Shown: positions 25,201-33,200 of the stretch, piece after piece
How positions within the stretch are numbered: position 1 is the stretch's first letter
Layout of the letters: each line of letters opens with the position of its first letter
Assembly: GCF_037325665.1 (NCBI RefSeq)
Contig: NC_090253.1
Span: forward strand, 4,184,650 to 4,248,649
Direction of reading: 5' to 3'
Length of the DNA: 64,000 nucleotides
From: Littorina saxatilis
Lineage: Eukaryota > Mollusca > Gastropoda > Littorinimorpha > Littorinidae
Position numbers and translations under genes: made by a program
Notes under the pieces: model-generated
The model's database searches: none
What the model was told of the DNA's origin: nothing
What the model saw: the letters and a program-made list of their open reading frames with translations, nothing else

Positions 25201-28200
25201 AATCTCACGCGCGCGAGATCCTGATACATCCGGTGTTTCTCTGTACGCTATCTTGTCACGACGACTTGTTGACAAACGAAAATTCGCGAAAGAAAGAGAA
25301 AAGCGCCGAGTCTTGAGTAGAGAGCTAAAATAAAGTACCGGTAATCGCTAATCGAGCGAAAAGAAAATCCGCGGCGACTTCCATTAGGTGAATGCTATTC
25401 AAGTTTAGGTAACGTTTTAGCCGCATCTTTTTATAAGCCGCAATGCGATTTTTTTTGAAAAAAAGTCGCGGCTTGTAGTCCGTCAAATACGGTACCTTAT
25501 ATGCATCAAAGGATCGACCTCTTACATTTTCCTTTCAGCTGAGTGGACAGAATTTGCACACTTACTTCTTGTTTGTTTTTTACGCTTTAGAGAATAAACA
25601 CAAACATAGAGAATAAACACAAACATAGAGAATAAACACAAACATAGAGAATAAACACAAACATAGAGAATAAACACAAACATAGAGAATAAACACAAAC
25701 ATAGAGAATAAACACAAACATAGAGAATAAACACAAACATAGACAATAAACACAAACATAGAGAATAAACACAAACATAGAGAATAAACACAAACATAGA
25801 GAATAAACACAAACATAGAGAATAAACACAAACATAGAGAATAAACACAAACATAGAGAATAAACACAAACATAGAGAAAAAGGATCATTTATGGTTCAG
25901 TCCACTCCTATCAAATGTCACTCACAAAATCAAAATTGTCTTACTGGTAATGTTGTCAATGTATTCCTCTGAATCAGTGTACATGATGAACCTGTAACAC
26001 AGCAAAGATGACAAGTTCTTTTTATATTTAGTCAAGTTTTGACTAAATATTTTAACATCGAGGGGAATCGAAACGAGGGTCGTGGTGTATGTGCGTGTGT
26101 GTGTGCGTGCGTGTGTGCGTGTGTGTGTGTGTGTGTGTGTAGAGCGATCCAGACTAAACTACTGGACCGATCTTTATGAAATTTGACATGAGAGTTCCTG
26201 GGTATGAAATCCCCGAACGTTTTTTTCATTTTTTGGATAAATGTCTTTGATGACGTCATATCCGGCTTTTCGTGAAAGTTGAGGCGGCACTGTCACGCCC
26301 TCATTTTTCAACCAAATTGGTTGAAATTTTGGTCAAGTAATCTTCGACGAAGCCCGGGGTTCGGTATTGCATTTCAGCTTGGTGGCTTAAAAATTAATGA
26401 ATGACTTTGGTCATTAAAAATCTGAAAATTGTAAAAAAAAATAAAAAATTTATAAAACGATCCAAATTTACGTTTATCTTATTCTCCATCATTTGCTGAT
26501 TCCAAAAACATATAAATATGTTATATTCGGATTAAAAACAAGCTCTGAAAATTAAATATATAAAAATTATTATCAAAATTAAATTGTCGAAATCAATTTA
26601 AAAACACTTTCATCTTATTCCTTGTCGGTTCCTGATTCCAAAAACATATAGATATGATATGTTTGGATTAAAAACACGCTCAGAAAGTTAAAACAAAGAG
26701 AGGTATACAGAAAAGCGTGCTATCCTTCTTAGCGCGACTACTACCCCGCTCTTCTTGTCAATTTCACTGCCTTTGCCATGAGCGGTGGACTGACGATGCT
26801 ACGAGTATACGGTCTTGCTGAAAAATTACATTGCGTTCAGTTTCATTCTGTGAGTTCGACAGCTACTTGACTAAATATTGTATTTTCGCCTTACGCGACT
26901 TGTTATTGTTTTCATTCAAAAAACAAAACAACAATGAAAAAAAAACCCACTCTTCAAATTATAAACATAATAACAAATCAAATAATAAGAAAAGAAAGCC
27001 AAGAGTAATTGGTACTGGTCTGTGACCTCAACTGACTACATGTATTTGAAACTAAAACAATATCAGTTTAATGCAGGATAAAAAAAACCAAATATGTTCA
27101 TGAATTGTTCAAACCAAATTATGCATAAAAGTTTTCTGTGTACTGCTTTTCTTCACACATGTGCAAACACACATTCATACACACAACCAAACTGCTCATT
27201 TCTCAGCATAAAGTCGTAAGCTGGTACGTAGCAAAGCTGTTCACACAAGTGCACACGCACGGCATACACACTCACACACATACACAAACATTCACATATA
27301 CACACACAAACACACACACACTCACACACAAACACACACACACAAACACACCACTGCTCACTTTTCAGCGTGGGGTCGCAGGCGGGTGGCAAAACCCGGG
27401 TAGGGGTTGTACGGCAGCTGAGCACGGTCCAGCAACATATGAAGAAGTTCGCTGAAGTTTTTCTCAAGCCCTGTTCTGTGAAGATAGTCCCTGATGATAC
27501 TCATCAGTCCCTTTGTGTCGTAACCCTCGGGGGCTGCATACGCTGCTCGCTGTACCACCGTTCCCTGTGAAATTGGGTAACATAATTATAAACAGTGAAC
27601 CCCCCCCCCCCCCCACTTGAAACCTCCAAAAATGTGAGAAAATCAGGTCTTAAAAAGGAGGGATTCTTAAAATGGGGGTACATTTACAGAGGTTATGAAC
27701 AGAAAATCTGAGAAAATAAGAATATAAAACGGAGGGAGTCTTAAATTGGGGGTGGGGGGGGGGAGGTTCTTAAAAGGGGGGTTCCACTGTACATATTCAG
27801 AAAAAGATTTCACTAGACTATAAAACTAGGAATGCATTGCATGAATATAGGAAGACCAGGAGAGTTATCAAGGGGCGCAGAAAGACTTAGACAAAGGCAG
27901 AAGTAAAGAAGATTTTCACAACAATTAGTCACAACTCTAGTTGATAAGAAGTTCAGACAAGAAGACACTATACGTTATTTGCGTTTTTGACCAAAATATG
28001 ACATTTTACACAGATCGAGACAGTCATTGTTCTCCGAGACCGCGCTAGCGGTCGAGGTGAACAATGACTGTCGAGATCTGTGTAAAATGTCATATTTTGG
28101 TCAAAAACACAAATATAAATAACATTTATGTATCGATCGAATTCCTTTCAGGTACTATGACTTTGTTGTTGTTTTGACGATTGAACGAGCACACACACAC

Positions 28201-28975
28201 ATGCAATCAAACACATGAGCTTCATATTTGGGCGTTTCAGGTTGACCGAAACTTCAAAGGAACTACAAAACACACGTCATGTACTGACTTTGTTGTTGTT
28301 TTGACATTGAACAGCACACACACATGCAATCAAACACATGACGTGTGTTTTGTAGTTCCTTTGAAGTTTTGGTCAACCTGAAATGCCCAAATATGAAGTT
28401 TTGTAGGCCTCTGACGTCACATGGCTCAAAGAAGGGCCAAAAATCCAATGTCCAATCGATACATAACTATTTAACACTCACATGTGATAGAAAACATTTC
28501 AAAATAATATGGAAGATAGCCATATGACGACACACGTTTGCATACAATTCAACTTCCAAATAAGTTCCTTCTCTATATTTCTTTCTCTCTGTATATATCT
28601 GTTAATATTTTGATAAAAAAAAACTGTGATTGTTCAAACTTCTGTCATGGCTGTGCCCAGTCCCCTTGATCCTCGCGTCATCAGGCGTCCCTGTGTCGCC
28701 AGGCGGTTTGCTACCTTCGGTGCACCCCACTGTAATGTATATATCATCATATTTCATTCTCATGAATTCACTATACCATTGTAATTGGGTAAAACATCCT
28801 GCTCATCCAAAAGACAATTTTTCAAAGTTCTGCTTTCCAACACAAACAGAGAGCAAACCAGAAGAAGAAAAGAGAGAGTTACAGAAGGCATCTAACACAA
28901 GTAACAGATAGATCCAGAAATACTCAGTATATATACTTCTAATATTATTATCAAAAAGAGTAGAGAGAGAGAGAG

Positions 28976-29063
<88 letters not shown>

Positions 29064-29639
29064 TCCATACCAAGACTGAATTCTTTAGGCCAAAAAGAAA
29101 AATATGTCTGTTTCCGTTAACCCGACCGACCCTATTTTTAAGCGCCGACCCTAAAGGTTTTTTTCGCTTTTTGTACAAAAAAGTACAAAAATATATATAT
29201 ATGAAGTCAAGTATACTTTATTTAGTTTCAATATATCTAGGTCAAAAACATGTGCTAAATAATTGTAAGTAAACTAAGGAAGCGTTTAAAAAAAAATAAA
29301 TAAACATGTAAAAAGACGTTAACAAAACGTAAGAAAAAGGTTTATAAAAAAAAAATGTAAAAAAAAATAAAAAACACCGACCGACCGACCCTATTTTTTT
29401 CGGCGATGTTACCGGAAACAGACATATTTTTCTTTTTGGCCTTATTTCCTCTCTCTCTCTCACACACACAAACACACACATGTAGTAATTAAGCACTATT
29501 GATATTTGCTTACTTGTGTTCCTTTTGCGGGTGTCTTGGCAGGTGTCTTAGCGGGTGTCTTTGCGGGTGTCTTAGCAGGTGTCAGATTCAAGGGAGTTCT
29601 CAAGGGAGTTTTTCTCAGACTTGTTCCCTGTCTCGACAT
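6139..29639 (-). CDS. 14-exon gene, 548-aa uncharacterised protein with RIIa/Dpy-30-like N-terminus
   Basis: Exons in transcript order: 29514-29639, 27362-27564, 25945-25991, 23551-23729, 22548-22664, 20710-20785, 19976-20055, 19612-19671, 18569-18672, 14535-14674, 13748-13964, 7208-7300, 6756-6879, 6139-6219. Every junction has AG/GT ends, all phases agree, and the total is exactly 549 codons, ending LLAHSL-stop. I do not recognise the protein. It starts with a Thr-Pro-Ala-Lys repeat (about residues 20-39), then a segment with IIRDYLHRTGLEKNFSELL and NPYPGFATRLR (about 65-105), which has the shape of RIIa/Dpy-30 dimerisation motifs common in ciliary proteins. The rest looks soluble and mostly helical, with a basic patch RRRPSM near 400. 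No signal peptide or membrane segment. A ciliary role is inference only. Introns carry several transposons and the 4.7-kb splice-site array. The start is the first ATG of exon 1; it diverges from EMG1. Confidence 0.85.
6505..6745. repeat. (CA)n and poly(C) tracts
   Basis: A (CA)n tract at about 6505-6570, then poly(C) runs at about 6643-6662 and 6711-6739, just downstream of the donor of the penultimate exon (6756). Several poly(C)/poly(G) runs like this occur in the window. Confidence 0.9.
7373..7530. repeat. 33-bp minisatellite, 4-5 copies
   Basis: Unit contains 'catgcacgcacccttacccc' and 'attaaagcacac'. It lies in the intron about 70 bp upstream of the acceptor of exon 12. It does not derive from the exon. 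Confidence 0.9.
7700..8758 (+). mobile_element. Internally deleted piggyBac-like DNA transposon
   Basis: The ends are TTAA at 7700-7703 and 8755-8758, with short inverted termini (TTAACACTTTCGC and TAGTGTTAA) and subterminal blocks that are also inverted (GCTGACACGCC against GGCGTCAACGCC). Inside, an ATG at 7924 opens a 70-aa frame starting MNRRRALSREEILRMLD, followed by an acidic Ser/Asp/Glu stretch. This is the usual N-terminus of piggyBac transposases. The DDD catalytic core is absent, so the copy cannot be autonomous. It sits in the intron between exons 11 and 12 of the 14-exon gene. Confidence 0.75.
7924..8136 (+). pseudogene. N-terminal remnant of a piggyBac transposase
   Basis: 70 codons from ATG to TAG, with basic start MNRRRALSREEILRMLD and an acidic region SDNSSDIEEETD. 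Full piggyBac transposases are about 500-600 aa; only the disordered N-terminal part remains. It is flanked by the TTAA-bounded ends described for 7700-8758. Confidence 0.7.
8849..9083. mobile_element. MITE family F (TACAGTGGAACC ends), copy abutting the 48-bp array
   Basis: The left end is TACAGTGGAACCCCCC; the right end is the inverted form GAGTTCCACTG, preceded by a long poly(G). The interior alternates 'ttttaagacttcccc' blocks with the 'cagattttctcagactttct' block typical of the family. A TA dinucleotide flanks the left side, and the right TA is preserved in the array units, as expected for a Tc1/mariner-type TA target. Its right end runs directly into the 48-bp array. Confidence 0.75.
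9084..13783. repeat. 48-bp minisatellite (~98 copies) built from exon 11's 3' end, its splice donor and a MITE terminus
   Basis: On the minus strand each unit reads: end of exon 11 (...GCCTGGCAGATCACTAG..., 36 nt), donor and intron start GTGAGTG, then TACAG, the first bases of MITE F. The rightmost unit is the real exon 11 end (donor after 13748). The leftmost unit runs into the MITE at 9083. GTGAGT is kept in nearly every unit; an exception is near 9181. Variation is mostly CC/CT, A/G and GG/AG changes shared among units, the mark of repeated internal duplication and homogenisation. Since 48 = 16 codons, two very long open frames arise (one per strand, about 1630-1650 codons); they are not genes. 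In the host reading frame every unit meets a stop at the donor. Confidence 0.95.
13985..14193. mobile_element. Diverged copy of MITE family F
   Basis: Contains the family blocks 'tttaagacttcctccttttt' and 'ggggggtttcactgta' in the usual order, with many substitutions. It begins just upstream of the acceptor of exon 11, so exon 11 has family-F elements on both sides. The left boundary is unclear. Confidence 0.5.
14874..15521. repeat. Nested 37-bp / 63-bp minisatellite
   Basis: First about three copies of a 37-bp unit ('aagccaccatgtggaggggt' core), then about eight copies of a 63-bp unit: the same core plus 'acaagcctaggtcgccagat' and a short end. One 63-bp copy has an extra GT. CCACC and GGTGG inside the core can pair as a short hairpin. 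The array is in the intron just upstream of the acceptor of exon 10. Long open frames across it are artefacts (63 is divisible by 3). Confidence 0.95.
15530..15765. repeat. Interspersed repeat with GC-rich hairpin and poly(C)
   Basis: Contains 'ggggagcatgcccccgg', which folds on itself, the line 'taaaatctgtgcaatctggg', and a 30-nt C run. The same blocks recur at about 37207-37310 and, in part, at 38575-38650, so this is one dispersed family. No coding capacity. Confidence 0.6.
16437..16946 (+). mobile_element. tRNA-headed SINE with long conserved body (SINE-B)
   Basis: The head (16437-16505) has A-box-like GGCCAAGTGGTAACGC and B-box-like GCGAGTTCGACCCTGG. A body follows with 'gtgtgcacgttaaagatccc' and 'atgtccaccaaaatatccgt', and the tail is (TTGA)n. 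An inverted, diverged relative of the body lies at 54965-55275. Confidence 0.85.
17335..17425 (+). mobile_element. 3' tail of a LINE, severely 5'-truncated
   Basis: 'cggtaacagtgactcaaccg' to 'gtcctctacgg' followed by (GAA)n. It is identical in arrangement to the 3' end of the longer LINE fragment at 22096-22482. Only the last ~90 bp are present. Confidence 0.75.
17770..18045 (-). pseudogene. Fragment resembling the C-terminal part of a hAT/ZNF862-type protein
   Basis: An open stretch on the minus strand reads EELAPATQQKFWHDVRQFYV and then VRKMLNKFPFGSETLQHLQV. The pattern of an FW-x-VR-FY start, a K-FPF motif and a leucine-rich end resembles the region before the dimerisation domain in domesticated hAT-like proteins (KIAA1586/ZNF862-like). 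It begins next to an A-rich tract and no neighbouring exon continues it. Family resemblance from memory only; fragmentary. Confidence 0.35.
18185..18390. repeat. TCCCAC-rich minisatellite
   Basis: Alternating 'gaatcccactcgtttcccac' and 'gaatcccacttgttttccac' units of about 23 bp, drifting into 'gatcccactcgtgtcccat'. Part of a wider TCCCAC-rich stretch that also occurs at 15870-16080. Confidence 0.8.
18392..18524. repeat. Long inverted repeat (hairpin), arms ~53 bp
   Basis: The left arm starts GAAGTCGTAATCAAATCCC (18392) and the right arm ends GGGATTTGATTACGACTTC (18524), with a loop of about 27 nt containing 'acccaagtaacctt'. The arms are nearly perfect complements and contain smaller CCCATGTGGG-type palindromes. 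It lies just downstream of the donor of exon 9. Confidence 0.85.
18696..19255. repeat. GT- and GA-rich simple repeats
   Basis: (GTGA)n at 18700-18860, then a long GA-rich microsatellite with GAAA interruptions to 19250. Intronic; all open frames across it are low-complexity artefacts. Confidence 0.95.
19262..19393 (-). mobile_element. 3' part of SINE-C, inverted
   Basis: Matches the reverse complement of the end of the SINE at 21210-21592, including the (GAA)n tail (here TTC repeats at 19264) and the conserved 'cgccatttaggcagccatac' block. The tRNA head is missing. Confidence 0.8.
20512..20709. repeat. Two degenerate duplicates of the exon 6 / donor boundary
   Basis: 'aaattaccaagaagaatgtg' (about 20515) and 'aaattacccagaaaaatctg' (about 20617) repeat the true boundary at 20703-20735 ('aaattacccagaagaatgtg'), each followed by 'gtcgtt'. 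Period about 90-100 bp. The copies lie in the intron directly after the real donor at 20709. Confidence 0.8.
21210..21592 (+). mobile_element. tRNA-headed SINE with (GAA)n tail (SINE-C)
   Basis: The head has GGCGAGGTGGTAAGACG (A box) and GTGAGTTCGAATCCCAG (B box). The body contains 'acaagaccaagtgcgcac' and 'ctccgaaagcggtgtatggc', and the tail is (GAAGAA)n at 21577. A diverged body fragment also occurs at about 41220-41300. Confidence 0.85.
21676..21726. repeat. 9-bp repeat AAAGCACAC, ~6 copies
   Basis: Perfect short tandem array within an intron, downstream of SINE-C. Confidence 0.9.
21991..22527. mobile_element. MITE family F split by a LINE insertion
   Basis: Left part 21991-22095 starts TACAGTGGAACCTCCC; right part 22483-22527 ends GGTCCCACTGTA. 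TA flanks both ends. Between them is the LINE 3' fragment 22096-22482. The right end lies 20 bp from the donor of exon 5. Confidence 0.8.
22096..22482 (+). mobile_element. 5'-truncated LINE, C-terminal coding end and 3' UTR
   Basis: A plus-strand open stretch encodes EYALHPALSNSFFPCTISEW, NKLP and an FRSRLGGSL segment before TGA, the standard C-terminal end of a non-LTR reverse transcriptase ORF (FFPxTxxxWNxLP). The 3' UTR ends 'gtcctctacgg' plus (GAA)n. Inserted into MITE F, so it is the younger of the two. Everything upstream of the last ~75 codons is missing. Confidence 0.8.
22850..23161. mobile_element. TIR element with CATGGGTGTTACT ends
   Basis: CATGGGTGTTACT at 22850 and AGTAACACCCATG ending at 23161. 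The right half is rich in CCGGAA/TTCCGG. No open frame. It seems to lie inside family-F sequence, because the block 'cagaggttatgaacagaaaa' occurs on both sides (22736 and 23322). Confidence 0.65.
23320..23420. mobile_element. MITE family F, right part
   Basis: Carries 'gaggttatgaacagaaaatc' and ends in a G-rich tract and GGTTCACTG. It ends about 10 bp before the duplicated exon 4 boundary at 23431. Confidence 0.65.
23431..23550. repeat. 81-bp duplication of the exon 4 / donor boundary
   Basis: 'tgaaatagccagtacggtcc' at 23431 repeats at 23512 ('tgaaatagccaatacggtcc'). The left copy includes about 40 nt of exon 4 sequence ('agagtatccctcaaagcgaa') and the donor (GTAAGT at the copy, GTGAGT at the true exon). 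Confidence 0.85.
24243..25494. mobile_element. TIR element (ACCGTATTTGACGGA ends) with a second element inside
   Basis: The left end ACCGTATTTGACGGATTAC and right end GTAGTCCGTCAAATACGGT are inverted; second blocks (TTTTATAAGCCGCA) are also shared near both ends. Superfamily not assigned. The interior contains another TIR element (24325-24857) and an open region of 189 codons without recognisable domains. Confidence 0.7.
24325..24857. mobile_element. Nested TIR element (GAGTCACTT ends)
   Basis: GAGTCACTT at 24325 and AAGTGACTC ending 24857. The interior has two copies of 'ttccgagaaaagyccaacgt', TGACCTTGA/AGGTCA motifs and a (GGCC)n-like tract at 24780. The motif content is similar to the element at 2526-3256, so the two may be related. 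Confidence 0.6.
25592..25880. repeat. 19-bp minisatellite, ~15 copies
   Basis: Unit 'agagaataaacacaaacat'. It lies 65 bp downstream of the donor of exon 3. On the minus strand all three frames are open and read as hydrophobic Cys/Leu/Phe repeats; these are artefacts. Confidence 0.95.
26026..26903 (+). mobile_element. Interspersed repeat family X, copy 2
   Basis: Full-length match to 3551-4368, sharing the starting palindrome AGTCAAGTTTTGACT and the end CGCGACTTGTT. Contains a (GT)n tract at about 26093-26140. Intronic. Confidence 0.8.
27592..27791. mobile_element. MITE family F, near-complete copy
   Basis: Left end AACAGTGAACCCCCC, right end GGGGGGTTCCACTGTA; the interior has the usual 'cagaggttatgaacagaaaa' block. 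It ends 27 bp from the acceptor of exon 2. G and C runs have expanded at both ends. Confidence 0.8.
27976..28115. repeat. Foldback element 1 (arms ~62 bp)
   Basis: The left arm begins TATTTGCGTTTTTGACC and the right arm ends GGTCAAAAACACAAATA. The arms cover nearly the whole element, with a loop near GCGCTAGC at 28046. No coding capacity. Confidence 0.85.
28221..28397. repeat. Foldback element 2 (arms ~62 bp)
   Basis: Left arm 'ttcatatttgggcgtttcag' and right arm 'ctgaaatgcccaaatatgaa', separated by about 50 bp. A direct repeat of 'ctttgttgttgttttgac' and (CA)n lies both before the element and in the loop. Confidence 0.8.
28965..29060. repeat. (GA)n microsatellite
   Basis: About 90 bp of GA/AG repeat in intron 1 of the 14-exon gene. 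Confidence 0.95.
29088..29441. mobile_element. Harbinger-like MITE H1
   Basis: Ends GGCCAAAAAG and CTTTTTGGCC, with inner inverted blocks GTCTGTTTCCG and CGGAAACAGAC. TTA flanks both sides (29085-29087 and 29442-29444). Inner CCGACCGACCC tracts mark the family. It lies 72 bp from the donor of exon 1. Confidence 0.85.
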
Positions 29640-30231
29640 TTTGTGATTTCAGGTCAGCCCTGTCTTGCAATATGTGTGAAGCTGAAATCAAAAAGATGTC
29701 TCGGAGTCGCGTCTCCTTCTCTGATTTCTCACGCTGTTAACTTTGCCATTAACTTTGAGCGTGCAAATCTAAAAACATTTTGCACATACCCATCAGAGAT
29801 AGAAGCTGCATGAATTCCTGCTGAATCTTGTTCCAGTTATGTTGAACTAGACTATAGTGTTGTAAATTCACGTCCTCCTATTGCATCAATCAAATTGGCC
29901 ACAATGTCTGGAAGGGGCCTACAATATGAAACAGTAACAAGTATCGTGAAAGTTTCATGTTCCCGCGACCAACATGGTTGTGCAGGTAAACATTTTTTTG
30001 TGACACGTTAAAAAGTTGGACTTCCTGTAGAAAAGATATAAGATTACGTAAAATTATGACATATAAAAAATATCAATACTTACAGTTCGTGTTTCAATTA
30101 TTTTTTGAATTTATTGGAATGAAAAAGGGTCAAAATATTTTGCTATTTTGTAGTTTATTTTGGTATTTGTTAAACTTTTCTACAAATTGTTGTTGACAAG
30201 GGAAGTTACTCTGACGTTCAATACAAACAAA
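29640..30231. promoter_or_regulatory. Divergent promoter region between the 548-aa gene and EMG1
   Basis: 592 bp separate the two start codons, which point away from each other. No CpG-rich island is evident and the middle is AT-rich ('aaaatatcaatacttacagt'). Shared control is inferred from spacing alone; transcription start sites are not visible. Confidence 0.5.
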
Positions 30232-33200
30232 ATGGCTGCAGTGGCGAAGAAAGACTCAAAGAGATTGATCGTTATACTAGAACATGCCAGCCTCGAGACC
30301 GTGAAGGTGGGTGTGTTGCTCAGAATAGTTTGAGTCTGATGGTTAATGACACTTACTTGTAAAATACATCGACTTTGAGACGAAACTAACACTAAAGTTC
30401 AAATTCAAGCCCTAGCCAACCACGTGTTTTGCGCAGAGAACTTCATCATTCGCATTATGTGCAGGCCCTATCGCTCTGTAAATTCGAACAGGTTCAATGA
30501 GTGGTTACCTCCGTCTTAATCTGAACTTGGAATTTTAGCTATTATTTACATGTATACAACGTAATTAACAAATGTCATTTTCTGTCGTCTGCTAGCACAG
30601 TGGCAGGGAGGAGAAGGGATTGGTTTAGGCCACAAAAAAAAAGGTCTGTTTATACGATAACATAGGGTGAAAAAATAGGGTCGGTAAGTCGGCTTTTTTT
30701 TTGTTCCCCTTCCCCCCCCCCCCCCCCCCCCCCCCCCCCCATTTTGTCTTTTTCTTTTTTTGGCGAACACCACTGCGTGCATCCATTTTGAAAGGAAGTA
30801 ACACGAGTGACGACCCTTTACTCCTAACAGTACTTTGAGCTTACCTCCCTTCTGTCGTCTGCTGTTTGAGCGCAAACAGCTCTATTTTGGATGCGGTTTT
30901 TTTTTTGTTTTTTTCAGACAATCCCAAAAAAAGATTAGGGTCGGGCCTAAAAACTAGGGTCGGTCGGGTTACCGTAAACGGACATTTTTTTTTTTTTTGC
31001 CTTAGTTACATTTTGTGGACTGCCTTCAGTTTCAATGGCAACGTATCGGCAGGCACCACTTACCAAGAATAACTCCACGAAAAGTGAAATCTTATGCAAA
31101 AAGTGACCAGATTATTCTGCAAAAAATGCAACCAGTCAATTAACAATTTTACCAATTCAAACTTAAAACATGTTTGCATGCAGTTGTCAGGGAAACAAAT
31201 TGTCGACCTGTTTGTTATGACAGGTTGTGGGTTTTTATTATCTGCATTTGACATTTTTACCTGTGAAATTGAAAAGCCTGAAATGTACAGTAAATAATCT
31301 TAATCGGTCTTTATTAATATTATATGTCGCAGGTTAACAAGCAGTTTGAGCTGCTGAACTGTGACAAGCACAAAAACCTGGGCAGGAAGGTGAAGAAAGA
31401 CATCTCGCAATGCCGACCCGACATTACCCATCAGTCCCTCCTCAATTTGATGGACTCCCCCCTCAACAGAGCAGGGTTGCTTCAGGTCTACATCAGAACG
31501 GAGAAGAACGTCTTGATTGAAATCAACCCTCAGACAAGAATCCCGAGAACTTTTGAAAGGTTTTGTGGCTTGATGGGTAAGACCTTTGTTTTGATATGAT
31601 GGTCCTGTCATTATTACATGAGGACAATGGAACCCACCTTTTAAGACCTCCAGAAAGCTGATAAAATCAGGTCTTAAAAATCTTTTATAATGGAGGTAAA
31701 TTACAGGCTTTATCAACATGAAGTCGTGAAAACTAGCTGGGGTATTGAGGGTGTTTGTGCGTGTCTTAGAGCGAGAAGTCTTAAGGCCAAAAAAAAAATA
31801 GGTCTGTTTACGGTAACATAGGCCAAAAAAATAGGGTCGGTAGGTCGGGATTTTTGGGTTTTTTTTTTTTTTTCCCCAAATGCCAAAAAAAAGTCTAGGG
31901 TCGCGCGAAAAAAATAGGGTCGGTCGGGTTACCGTAAACAGACCTATTTTTTTTTTTTTTGGCCTAAAAGGCAGGATTTCACTGTACACCCACATGTACA
32001 GATTATTTTGTTGTTACTGTGCCTGTTGTAAGGTTTGACTAAGCAGACCTCAAATCATCCTCCATTTGGATTATTTCTTCCACAAATTCCAGCGAACCTC
32101 TGTTTTCCTCCTCCCTAAATGCCTGTTCCCCTTGTCTCTTTTATACCCAAAAGTCATGCTCACAATGCAACCGATGGCTAAGATTTGCCATGGTTGCAAC
32201 TTTGAAACAATTTTTCCTGAAGGGGCTAGCTTGGACCCTTGAGAGGGGTACCTCTTCTTTTCTTTATTGCCACTTTGAGTTTGATAGTCCACATGCCAAA
32301 ATGTCCACCTTTTTCACCTTGTTCCGTTTCAAACCCTGATTTGATCAACTGATTGACTTGAACAAGTTGAAGTAAAACCATAATTTGTGATTTGCCTCCG
32401 TATGAATCAACGTTTATTCACTCATTATTGTGTACTAGTAGTCTACTAGTGTTTTCTACCTCATTCGATACATGATTACATGAAGCTAGGAAGCATAATT
32501 ATAAAGTTTTCTTTTACTTTTGATGACATTGACAGTGACAACATTAACAACATGAGTCACAAACGGTATAGTATTGTACTTTCTTTACACATCGAAAATC
32601 TAGAATAAGTGAATGTGTTTTGTCTCCACCCTGTTGTGAAAAGTGCTTGCAAGAGTGCAAGGTATGATACCTGTCACATTGTACAATATGTGCAGATTAA
32701 ACTTAAATTGTGGTCATTATTGTTTTGTTTTCACTATTTCAGTTCAGTTGCTTCATAAGTTCTCAATTCATGCCAGCGATGGAAACCAAAAGCTCTTGAA
32801 AGTAAGTGTTGCTGGTAATCTGTTTCAAGTGTTTGCTCTTTTCCTGAGGTCATGAAAAAAGTTGTGGTTAAGGTGACATGGTCCTATAAGAAAAGGCTAG
32901 GTAGTCCAACATGTTTTTTAATCCACACAACAGAACAAAAGTGACTGCAGATCTTTCAAGTAATGTCTTTTGTTAAGATTTTCCCAAGGTGTATGCCAGA
33001 TCTGCAGTTTCTTTCCCATCGTATATTTCACTCCTTTTCTGTGTGTGTTTGGCACAAGGCTGATTTAAGTGATTAACACTATCAGGGGTAACCATAATTA
33101 TAAGGTTTACAGTGTGTGTGGTTTGTGTGTGTATGTGAGAGAGTGAGAGGCAACGTTTGTCCAGTTAATTTGTTTGAGTTTGTGTGTTGGAGAAGAAGGA

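Noticed and set aside
25522-25889. Hydrophobic membrane-like repeats in three minus-strand frames
   Set aside because: Product of the 19-bp minisatellite, open in all frames on that strand.
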